64,000 nt of DNA from Riemerella columbipharyngis (GTDB lineage: Bacteria > Bacteroidota > Bacteroidia > Flavobacteriales > Weeksellaceae). Shown here piece after piece: positions 26,746-34,190 of this stretch (the stretch's first letter is position 1; each line of letters begins with the position of its first letter). A model generated the notes under the pieces. It was not told where the DNA came from, searched no databases, and was given only the letters and a program-made list of their open reading frames with translations. The stretch is taken from assembly GCF_900101995.1 (NCBI RefSeq), contig NZ_FNAS01000005.1:28397-92396 (forward strand), written 5' to 3'. The position numbers were made by a program, and so were the translations under genes.

Positions 26746-28776
26746 TCATTTGAATAATTGGAAAACAAAAAACGAAGCAATATAGGCTAAACCCGTCATC
26801 CCTAAGAGCTGTATCAGCGTCCATCTGATGCTCTTGGTTTCTTTGTACACTACGGCAATCGTAGAGATACACTGCATAGCAAAAGCATAATATATCAGTA
26901 GAGAAGCACCTGAAGCTAATGTAAAGACTTTGCTGCCATCAGGATATTGGTCTTTTTTCATTCTATCAATGATTTTTTCTTCCGGAGCTTCGTCATTCAA
27001 ACTGTAAAGCGTGGACATCGTTCCCACAAAAACTTCTCTCGCCGCAAAACTGGTAATGATGCTTACTCCCATTTTCCAATTGTATCCCAAAGGTTTTATT
27101 ATAGGTTCCATTCCTCTACCCATTTTAGCGAGGTAAGAGTTTTCTAATTCTACATTGGAAGCTACCATTTCATTCTTTTGTGGGCTTGGTCCGAAGTAGC
27201 TCAATACCCAAATAATGATACTCACGGCAAAGATTATTTTTCCGGCTCCTGTGATGAAAGCCCATACTTTTTTTAGGGTCATTTTTAGGTCATAGCCCCA
27301 AAGCGGCATTTTATAGGTGGGTAAATCCATTACCAAGAATGATTTTTCCTTAGTTTTAATGATGGTCTTTAATAATAAAGAACTTAGAAGTACCATTACA
27401 AAGCCCAATAAATACATTATTAAAAGGGTAATCGCCTGTAAACTTATCCCAAAGTACTTTTGACTGGGGATAACGAGAGAAATAATAATACTGTAGATAG
27501 GAAGCCTTGCGGAGCAGGTCATAAAAGGAGTTACAATGATGGTAATAAGCCGCTCCTTCATATTCTCTATATTTCGGGCTGCCATAATCGCAGGAATGGC
27601 ACACGCCGTACCCGAGACTAATGGAACTATACTTTTGCCATTCAGCCCAAAGGGTCTTAGAAACCTGTCCATCAAAAATATGACTCTTGCCATATACCCC
27701 GAATCTTCCAAAAGGTATAAAAAATAGAGCAAAATTCCAATTTGAGGAGCAAAGACAACCACACCTCCTACCCCCGGCAATATCCCGTCTGCCACCAAAC
27801 TGCTGAGAGGACCATCCGGCAGGTTTTCTTTGGTAATGCCGGCAAGCCAGTCAAAGAGGCTTTCTATCCAATCCATAGGGTATTGGGCTAATGTGAATAC
27901 ACTCTGGAAGATGACAAGCAGTAGTAATAAAAAGATAATATATCCCCAAAATTTGTGCACCAATATTCGGTCTAATTTCTCGGTAAGCAGCTCTTTGAAA
28001 TTAGCTTTTTTTACGATAACTCTTTTGATGATTTTATCAATGTCTTGATACCGCCTGATGGTCTCTTGCACTTGCATTCGTTTTTGCGAGGTGTGTTTAA
28101 GAGCATCGGATAAGTCTTTGGCATCTATCAATTTATGATTGGAGCATAGAGCTACCCAGTTTCTATAGAGGTTGGGCTCGCTGGAAGCAGCGGATAGTTT
28201 TTCTATAATTCCCCTTTGCTCCATAGGAATATCAAAGGAAATCGTTTCTTTTTTGGAAAAGAGATTATCGTAGATGCCTTGCCTCAAGTTCTCCACTCCG
28301 ATGCCTTTTTTGGCGTTGGTGGTATAGACTTTCACGCCTAATTCTTTTTCTATAGTTTCAATGTTTAGGCTGATGCCTCTTTTCTCGGTTTGGTCTATTT
28401 GGTTGATGACCAATACCATCGGTATTCCTAAATCTTGAATCTGCTGCAGCATCAACAAGCCTCTTTTGATACTGAGAGCTTCTATGGTGTAAACCACTCC
28501 GCAATAGTTCTTCTCCTCCTGAATGAGATAATCACTGAACACAGCCTCGTCTTCCGAAGACGGATAGATGCTATACGCTCCCGGCAGGTCTATCACTTCT
28601 ACCTCCTCGTCTCGGTAGGTATAGTTACCGGCAAGACTGGCTACTGTAACCCCCGCATAGTTCCCCGTCTTTTGATTGGTATGGCAGAGGGTGTTGAACA
28701 ATGTAGATTTACCCACATTAGGATTACCTACTAAAAGAATTCTTTTTTTTATTTTGGCTTGCATTTTTGTATTCAT
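26746..28776 (-). CDS. feoB: Ferrous iron transporter FeoB
   Basis: FeoB imports Fe(II) across the inner membrane. The cytoplasmic G domain shows G1 GNPNVGKST at 17-25, GVTVAS as G2, G3 DLPG at 63-66 and G4 NQID near 125. The membrane part has the paired Gate regions (GYMARVIFLMDRFLRPFGLNGKSIVPLVSGTACAIPAIMA, and GVSIITSFAAREVFVGTMSTLYS) and ends in IASFFVFQLFK. 676 residues, a normal size. feoA is 5 bases upstream and a Cys-rich partner follows. Confidence 0.97.
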   Translation of the reverse strand: MNTKMQAKIKKRILLVGNPNVGKSTLFNTLCHTNQKTGNYAGVTVASLAGNYTYRDEEVEVIDLPGAYSIYPSSEDEAVFSDYLIQEEKNYCGVVYTIEALSIKRGLLMLQQIQDLGIPMVLVINQIDQTEKRGISLNIETIEKELGVKVYTTNAKKGIGVENLRQGIYDNLFSKKETISFDIPMEQRGIIEKLSAASSEPNLYRNWVALCSNHKLIDAKDLSDALKHTSQKRMQVQETIRRYQDIDKIIKRVIVKKANFKELLTEKLDRILVHKFWGYIIFLLLLLVIFQSVFTLAQYPMDWIESLFDWLAGITKENLPDGPLSSLVADGILPGVGGVVVFAPQIGILLYFLYLLEDSGYMARVIFLMDRFLRPFGLNGKSIVPLVSGTACAIPAIMAARNIENMKERLITIIVTPFMTCSARLPIYSIIISLVIPSQKYFGISLQAITLLIMYLLGFVMVLLSSLLLKTIIKTKEKSFLVMDLPTYKMPLWGYDLKMTLKKVWAFITGAGKIIFAVSIIIWVLSYFGPSPQKNEMVASNVELENSYLAKMGRGMEPIIKPLGYNWKMGVSIITSFAAREVFVGTMSTLYSLNDEAPEEKIIDRMKKDQYPDGSKVFTLASGASLLIYYAFAMQCISTIAVVYKETKSIRWTLIQLLGMTGLAYIASFFVFQLFK

Positions 28777-28781
28777 TTTTT

Positions 28782-29036
28782 TTAGAGGGCTTCTACCAGA
28801 ATATACCGTGCTTCTTCTTCGCGTAGAGCTACCCTGCTTTTTTCAACCCCAAATTCTATATATAGAGGTCCGCCAAAAGGTGCCTGATACAGAACTTCAA
28901 AAACAGTATCCGGGATAAGCCCCATTTCTATAATCTTCCCGGGCATTTCCTGCTCGTGGTCATCAGTATAACCAGTGATTTTACCTTTCTTACGATGAGG
29001 ATAATTACAAAGTTTAGATTTAATTTTTGTTTCCAA
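28782..29036 (-). CDS. feoA: Ferrous iron transport protein FeoA
   Basis: FeoA is a small SH3-like cytoplasmic partner of FeoB. The core is GKITGYTDDHEQEMPGKIIEMGLIPDTVFEVLYQAPFGGPLYIEFG, shown here across residues about 20-65, with the usual ending of small basic and acidic residues. The long open frame has an ATG at 29117, but a canonical -7 box on minus at 29052-29059 lies inside that extension. FeoA proteins are usually about 75-85 residues. I therefore propose the in-frame TTG at 29036, giving 84 residues. The start is uncertain; the gene identity is not. Confidence 0.8.
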   Translation of the reverse strand: METKIKSKLCNYPHRKKGKITGYTDDHEQEMPGKIIEMGLIPDTVFEVLYQAPFGGPLYIEFGVEKSRVALREEEARYILVEAL

Positions 29037-29051
29037 CTTGCTTTTTACCTG

Positions 29052-29082
29052 CAAAGATAAGTTTATTTGAAACAAATCAAAA
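29052..29082 (-). promoter_or_regulatory. feoAB promoter with a palindrome in the spacer
   Basis: On minus, TATCTTTG (29052-29059) matches the -7 box TAnnTTTG. TTTTG (29078-29082) gives a -33 element at 18-base spacing. The spacer contains the perfect palindrome ATTTG-TTT-CAAAT (29065-29077), a plausible repressor site for an iron-uptake operon. The regulator is not identified; it does not look like a classical Fur box. Confidence 0.6.
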
Positions 29083-29320
29083 TACCGAAAATGGTTTTTA
29101 TAAATTTTCATCATCACCCCGCTACTGACAGTTCTAAATTCAAATCAACTAAAGCATTCAAAATTAAACATTTTCTTTACCACAATCAGCACCCTATAAG
29201 AAACCTTACCAGAGTACCGCCCAAAATCAAGCATATGTACTTATAATCGTATGTAACTAAAGCTGTATTATGGGGTACAACTTGTCTGCAAAATATAATG
29301 ACTATGAAGAGTAAATTCAC

Positions 29321-29328
29321 TATGTTTG
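29321..29328 (+). promoter_or_regulatory. -7 box of the interrupted barrel gene
   Basis: TATGTTTG matches TAnnTTTG 40 bases before the ATG at 29369. The 29118-29368 gap otherwise shows nothing recognisable. Confidence 0.55.
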
Positions 29329-29368
29329 TACTTTAGTTGAAATTTTATTTAAATAAAGACCAATTTAT

Positions 29369-29902
29369 ATGAAAAAAATTACACTAATAATTTGTATGAT
29401 TTGTGCCGGTATTTGCTTTGCTCAAGTACATATTGGGAAATTTTCTAATCCTGATTCTAAATGGACTTACGGAGGATATGCCGGTGTAGGAGGTGTTTTG
29501 GGGAACAATTCTGAAACCTCTATATACATAGCACCAAGAGTAGGATATCTTGTCGATTCAAACTTAGAGGCAGGACTTAGCGGAAGTCTCAATTGGTTTA
29601 GCTCTAAGTACTACAATGCTTCTACACTCGGAGTTGGCCCTTATGCCAATTAGTATATCGGCAGAAATTTCTTTATCAATGGATTGTTCCAAGAATATTT
29701 CATTAACTATAAGAACAAAAGCAACGATGCAAAAACGAACTATAACGAACCTGCATTATACTTCGGAGCCGGCTATATGCAGCGTATAGGAAATAAAGCT
29801 TACATTCAAATAGGCGGCATGTACAATGTTTTATACAACAAAGACAAAAACCATTTGGGAGGTGCTTTCGTTCCTAATATCGGGATTGTATTCGGAATCT
29901 AA
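29369..29902 (+). pseudogene. Outer-membrane barrel protein gene with an in-frame amber codon
   Basis: A signal peptide (MKKITLIICMICAGICFAQ) is followed by barrel-like strands (YGGYAGVGGVLGNNSE, YIAPRVGYLVDSNLEAGLSG). A TAG at 29651-29653 interrupts, then the same frame continues with YIGRNFFINGLFQEYF, YFGAGYMQRIGNKAYIQIGGMYN and a typical terminal strand (VPNIGIVFGI) to 29902. The two halves make one barrel of about 177 residues. A nonsense mutation or a sequencing error both fit; the intact promoter and reading frame suggest the change is recent. Confidence 0.75.
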
Positions 29903-29919
29903 TCCTGAATCTTACTAAT

Positions 29920-30521
29920 ATGAATTTAAACAAAATCGTCCAGCCTTTTATTGAAATTTTTCCAGGTGATTTTTCCTTGAATCCAATCCAAAGACAGACG
30001 CCTAAAGTTTTATTATGCAGATTATTTTTGGCAAAAACACGACGAAATGCTTTGCTCAAAGTTTGGATTTGACAAACTTTACGCCGAAGATGCCGATTTT
30101 TTCATACATTGGCAGGATATGATGGGAATCTAAGCATAGACTATACAATATTTTTAATTGCCTTGAAAAAGGCTTTCTGGATAAGGATTGGCAGGAAATG
30201 AACTATAAAGTACTTACAGATGAAGATTTTCAAATACTGAGAACTTGGTATGAAAACTACAATACACGATTGAATAAAAATATCATCTCGGCACAAGAAT
30301 CTTTGGCATTAATGCAACAATCCAATCCTAAGTTTATCCTCAGAAATTATATGCTCTATGAGAGCATCAACGAACTAAATGAAGACAAAACAGAAATACT
30401 AGATAAACTTATCACGGCATTAGAAACCCCTTATATAGAAATCTATCCCGAGTTTTCCACAAAAAGACCCCGGAGGTATGACAATACAACCGGATGCTCT
30501 ATGCTCTCGTACAGTTCTTAG
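29920..30521 (+). pseudogene. selO: Collapsed selO (protein adenylyltransferase) pseudogene
   Basis: Three pieces of SelO/YdiU remain in order. The N-terminus is IVQPFIEIFPGDFSLNPIQR then QTPKV from the ATG at 29920. In another frame comes the piece YYADYFWQKHDEML..KFGFDKL...WQDMMG. The C-terminal part (30198-30521) contains NPKFILRNYMLYESINELNE and ends GCSMLSYSS, the SelO tail. Intact SelO has about 480-520 residues; here the catalytic kinase-like core is deleted, and at least three frame changes occur between pieces. SelO transfers AMP to proteins; this copy cannot. The 107-residue open frame at the end is only the tail, not a separate gene. Confidence 0.85.
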
Positions 30522-30590
30522 AAATGATTCAATGATTTCATTAATCCTAAAAGAACAGAAACCTCTTTGGCAAATATACTTTTGAAAGGC

Positions 30591-31712
30591 CTACAATGGA
30601 ACCATCTCAGTTACTTCCACATCATAACCTGATATCACAGGCTTTTGGTTTGGTGTTTGCGTAATAATCCTAAATTTTGTAATACCTAAGTTTTTGAGTA
30701 TCTGTGTACCTACGCCGTATTCCATATAATTCGCAGAAAGTTTTGGATGAAACTCTTTGCCGTTTTGGAAATCTAAAAACCGTTGTAATTTCAGCATTGT
30801 ATTTTCGGCATTAGAAACATTATTGATGAAAACTACAGCCCCTTTTCCCTCGTCATTGATCATCTTAGTAACTTTTTCCAGCAAAAGTTTTTCTCCATTA
30901 GCAAGACGGTTTAGGACATCAAAATATTCGCTGGAGCTCTGTACTCTTACTAGCACAGGCTCATCCTGTTCCCACACTCCTTTAGTCAAGGCAAAATGAA
31001 TCTGCTCCGTATGTTTTTCTTGAAAAGCGTGAAAATCAAAATCTCCATATACGGTTTTCACCTTCCTTTCTTCTATTTTGGTAACCAAATCTCCTTTTCT
31101 TAGGCGGTATTCTATCAAGTCTTCTACGGAGATTATTTTCAGCCCGTGTTCTTTGGCCAATTCTTCCAACTGCGGAAGCCTTGCCATAGTGCCGTCTGCG
31201 TTCATTATTTCACAAATTACTCCACCCTGCTTCAGTCCTGCCATTGTGGTAAGGTCTATGGCGGCTTCGGTGTGCCCAGCTCGTTTCAGTACGCCTCCTT
31301 TTTTTGCTCTTAGCGGGAAGATATGCCCCGGACGCATAAAGTCCGATGGCTTACTGTTTTCATTCATCAGTGCGAGGATTGTTTTGGCTCTGTCTCCAGC
31401 AGATATTCCTGTAGAAACGCCATCTCCCAATAAATCTACGGAAACCGTGAATGCGGTCTGTTTGGGGTCGTTACTCCTGGTCACCATAATGTCCAGCCCA
31501 AGCTCGTCGCAGCGTTCTTCCGGCAGCGGCATGCAGATAAGCCCCCTCCCGTATATTGTCATAAAATTAATCATTTCCGGAGTAGCAAGTTCAGCAGCAG
31601 CAAGAAAGTCTCCTTCGTTTTCCCTGTTTTCGTCATCTATTACAATGATGATTTTTCCTTTTTTCAGGTCTTCTAATGCTTCCGGAATAGTATTTAATGT
31701 AGTCTTAGACAT
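30591..31712 (-). CDS. ribB: 3,4-dihydroxy-2-butanone-4-phosphate synthase with a degenerate GTP cyclohydrolase II domain
   Basis: RibB converts ribulose-5-phosphate to the four-carbon riboflavin precursor. The N-terminal domain is intact: DDENRENEGD at 26-35, GRGLICMPL, SAGDRAKTI, GHIFPLRAKKGGVLKRAGHTEAAIDL. The C-terminal half aligns with RibA in layout (VRVQSSSEYFDVLNRLANGE in place of VRVHSEC..GDVFGS..CDCG), but the three zinc cysteines and catalytic motif are missing. It should therefore lack GTP cyclohydrolase II activity. 373 residues. A TAnnTTTG box lies upstream. Confidence 0.9.
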   Translation of the reverse strand: MSKTTLNTIPEALEDLKKGKIIIVIDDENRENEGDFLAAAELATPEMINFMTIYGRGLICMPLPEERCDELGLDIMVTRSNDPKQTAFTVSVDLLGDGVSTGISAGDRAKTILALMNENSKPSDFMRPGHIFPLRAKKGGVLKRAGHTEAAIDLTTMAGLKQGGVICEIMNADGTMARLPQLEELAKEHGLKIISVEDLIEYRLRKGDLVTKIEERKVKTVYGDFDFHAFQEKHTEQIHFALTKGVWEQDEPVLVRVQSSSEYFDVLNRLANGEKLLLEKVTKMINDEGKGAVVFINNVSNAENTMLKLQRFLDFQNGKEFHPKLSANYMEYGVGTQILKNLGITKFRIITQTPNQKPVISGYDVEVTEMVPL

Positions 31713-31742
31713 TTTAAAATTTTAATCCCTTAAATTGAGTTA

Positions 31743-31750
31743 CAAATGTA
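31743..31750 (-). promoter_or_regulatory. -7 box of ribB
   Basis: TACATTTG on minus, about 30 bases before the start, matches TAnnTTTG. A TTG lies about 17 bases further upstream. Confidence 0.55.
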
Positions 31751-31882
31751 GAAAAAAAAACACTTTCAAGCTCAATAAATTCATGAAAAAATTTAGAAAA
31801 ATTTCAATAACTTGTCTTCTGTCTCAAAGAAAAGTAGCTCTAAGAATAGAATTCTATCAAGCAATTATTAGCAGGTACAAAA

Positions 31883-31909
31883 AATCCCCGCCAGAGAATG
31901 GCAGGGATT
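31883..31909 (-). terminator. Terminator of the OmpA-like gene
   Basis: AATCCC.GCCA / TGGC.GGGATT stem with one mismatch and a GAGAA-type loop, followed on minus by six T. It starts 24 bases past the stop codon. Confidence 0.8.
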
Positions 31910-31932
31910 CTTGTGGAGATTTTTCTTTTATT

Positions 31933-32796
31933 TTAGTTGTTGTTCGAGCTTACAGCCGGCTTGTTTTGTCCGGGTGCTATATTCATCAGTTTCATAAATT
32001 CGTCTAATTTAGGCATAATGATGATTTCCGTTCTACGGTTTTCTGCTCTGCCGGAAATACTCATATTTGTGGTTTTAGGATTGTATTCGCTGCGTCCTCC
32101 TGCGGTAATTCTGGACGGATCCACACCAAACTGATTTTGTAAAATCCTTGCTACAGAAGTGGCTCTCAAAGCAGATAGATCCCAGTTGTCTGTAGGTGTA
32201 GCAGAGGATTTCAGCGGTACATTGTCTGTATTTCCTTCTATGAGGACAGAATATTTGTCGTAGTCGTTAATTACTTTTGCTACTTTACCCAATACTTCCA
32301 TAGCAGACGGCTGGATGTTCCAATCTCCAGTTTTGTATAGCATCTTGTCGGATAAAGAAATCATTACCACTCCTTTTAGTACTTTTACTTGGACATCAGA
32401 GTCGTCTATATTGTCTAATGAGCGTTTAAGTTTATTGGAGAGAGCAAGATTCAAACTGTCGTTCCTACTATTAGCGGAGATGAGTTGCTTGATATATTTG
32501 TTGGAAGCGTTAATCTCTCCCACCAGTTTATCAATGTTGGTAGAAGAGCGTCCATTATTTGCCAGACAAGCGTCCAAAGAGCTTTTTAGAGCTTCGTTCT
32601 GACTGTTGAGCAGTTTGTTTTGGCTGTCAAGCCCTGCATTTTGTGCTTTCAGGTCTTGGATTTGTCTCTGGTTTTCAGCGGCATTATCCAAGCAGGTTTT
32701 GTAGTTGAGGTTTAGTGCATCGTATTGTTTTTTGCTCACACACGATGTCAAAGAAACAGCCATAGCAGAGATGGCAAAAATTTTTATCAGTTTCAT
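31933..32796 (-). CDS. OmpA-family peptidoglycan-binding lipoprotein
   Basis: A lipoprotein with lipidated Cys at about 19 (MAVSLTSC), a periplasmic coiled coil (DLKAQNAGLDSQNKLLNSQN, and so on), then an OmpA C-terminal domain (VLIEGNTDNVPL, WDLSALRATSVARILQ, RITAGGRSEYNP, RAENRRTEIIIMP) that binds peptidoglycan. It probably tethers the outer membrane to the wall. I start at MKLIKIFAISAMAV (32796); an in-frame ATG at 32826 overlaps the -7 box and would spoil the lipoprotein signal. Confidence 0.9.
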   Translation of the reverse strand: MKLIKIFAISAMAVSLTSCVSKKQYDALNLNYKTCLDNAAENQRQIQDLKAQNAGLDSQNKLLNSQNEALKSSLDACLANNGRSSTNIDKLVGEINASNKYIKQLISANSRNDSLNLALSNKLKRSLDNIDDSDVQVKVLKGVVMISLSDKMLYKTGDWNIQPSAMEVLGKVAKVINDYDKYSVLIEGNTDNVPLKSSATPTDNWDLSALRATSVARILQNQFGVDPSRITAGGRSEYNPKTTNMSISGRAENRRTEIIIMPKLDEFMKLMNIAPGQNKPAVSSNNN

Positions 32797-32823
32797 AGTA
32801 ATAATGTTTTCTAAAAATTTAAC

Positions 32824-32831
32824 CAAAGTTA
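32824..32831 (-). promoter_or_regulatory. -7 box of the OmpA-like gene
   Basis: TAACTTTG on minus matches TAnnTTTG and overlaps the alternative ATG at 32826, supporting the later start at 32796. Confidence 0.6.
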
Positions 32832-32855
32832 CAAATTCAATTTGAATATAAAATT

Positions 32856-32863
32856 TATCTTTG
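32856..32863 (+). promoter_or_regulatory. -7 box of tilS-dsbD
   Basis: TATCTTTG matches TAnnTTTG and lies 19 bases before the tilS start codon. Confidence 0.6.
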
Positions 32864-32882
32864 CTGTAAAAAATATTAAACC

Positions 32883-34190
32883 TTGTTAAATATTCATAAC
32901 TTTTCTTCCGAACTTTCTGCTTTGGTAGAGCAATTTTCGAGCCATACTTATCTTTTAGGGGTAAGCGGAGGGGTAGATTCTATGGTGCTGTGTCATTTAT
33001 TTTTGTCTAAAGGTATTGATTTTCAGATATCTCACATCAATTATAAATTAAGAGGCAAAGACTCCGATTTAGACAAAAAAACAGTAGAAGATTTTTGTGT
33101 TAAAAACAAGATTAAACTTCATATTTACGAAGTCTCCGAGAAAGACAACAAGCCTGCCGAAGGGTCTATACAACTATGGGCAAGAGAACTGCGGTACAAG
33201 ATATTCCAAAAAATTATGCGGGAGAAAAATTTGGATTTTTTGGCAACGGCACACCACCTTGATGATAATTTGGAAACTTTCATCATTAATCTTTCCAGAG
33301 GAGCCGGAGTAAAAGGACTTTCGGGTATTCCGAAGTGCGATAATAATATCGTCCGCCCATTACTGGGATTTACGAAAAAAGAAATCTACGCCTATGCAAA
33401 AAATCAAAAGGTCCCCTACCGGGAAGATTTGTCTAATACAAAGAATGATTATCTAAGAAACGAAATAAGAAATCTTATCATTCCGAAATTATTGGAAACC
33501 AATGGAGCTTTTATGTCTAATTTCAAAAAAAGTATTTCTATCCTTAATGATACCCAGCACTATTTATCGGAAAAGATAGGGCAAGATTTAGAAAACATTA
33601 CCCTTAAAAAAAATGATTCGGAATTAACTTTGGACAAAAACAAATTACAACAACTGTCTCCTTTTACCCAATACGAAATCCTTAGACGGTTTGGATTTAA
33701 TGACGCCAAGGAAATTGCTAAGATATTTGATGCCAATACGGGAAGTGTATTCTATACCTCGGAACATCAATTGATAATAAACCGAAATGAACTGATTATC
33801 ATTAGCCCAAAAGAAAAAAAAGAAGATTTGCAAGAAATCTCATTGCCGAAAAAAAAAGAAATAGACCTATCCCAATGGATTGGAAACGACTTTGAAACAA
33901 AGAAAATGGTATGGAAATTGGATGCAAACCTTGTAACATTTCCTCTCAAACTTAGACTAAAGAAAGAGGGTGATATTTTCTACCCAATGGGTATGCAAGG
34001 GAAGAAAAAGGTGTCTAAGTATCTGAAAGATGAGAAGCTGTCAATACTGATGAAGCAAAAAATACGGCTGCTCTGTGATGCAAAAGATCGCATTTTGGGG
34101 ATAGTACCACTGCGGCAAGATGCAAGATTTGCATCAAAAAGCAATGATAATGAAGTGATTATAATACTAAAGAAATCTAAGAACCAATGA
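32883..34190 (+). CDS. tilS: tRNA(Ile)-lysidine synthase
   Basis: TilS converts C34 of tRNA-Ile(CAU) to lysidine so that it reads AUA. The PP-loop motif SGGVDS lies at residues 28-33 (LLGVSGGVDSMVL), followed by ISHINYKLRGKDSD, ATAHHLDDNLETFIINLSRGAG and REDLSNTKNDYLRNEIR. The C-terminal domain carries PMGMQGKKKVSKYLKDEK. The start codon is TTG at 32883, chosen because no ATG fits between the promoter box and the PP-loop. It overlaps dsbD by four bases (ATGA). Confidence 0.95.
   Translation: MLNIHNFSSELSALVEQFSSHTYLLGVSGGVDSMVLCHLFLSKGIDFQISHINYKLRGKDSDLDKKTVEDFCVKNKIKLHIYEVSEKDNKPAEGSIQLWARELRYKIFQKIMREKNLDFLATAHHLDDNLETFIINLSRGAGVKGLSGIPKCDNNIVRPLLGFTKKEIYAYAKNQKVPYREDLSNTKNDYLRNEIRNLIIPKLLETNGAFMSNFKKSISILNDTQHYLSEKIGQDLENITLKKNDSELTLDKNKLQQLSPFTQYEILRRFGFNDAKEIAKIFDANTGSVFYTSEHQLIINRNELIIISPKEKKEDLQEISLPKKKEIDLSQWIGNDFETKKMVWKLDANLVTFPLKLRLKKEGDIFYPMGMQGKKKVSKYLKDEKLSILMKQKIRLLCDAKDRILGIVPLRQDARFASKSNDNEVIIILKKSKNQ

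Noticed and set aside
29651..29653. Amber codon as programmed read-through or pyrrolysine
   Set aside because: No recoding signal is seen, and another amber-broken frame occurs in a decayed zone; mutation or sequencing error is simpler.
30198..30521. 107-residue plus-strand frame as an independent gene
   Set aside because: It is the C-terminal tail of the decayed selO, not a separate protein.
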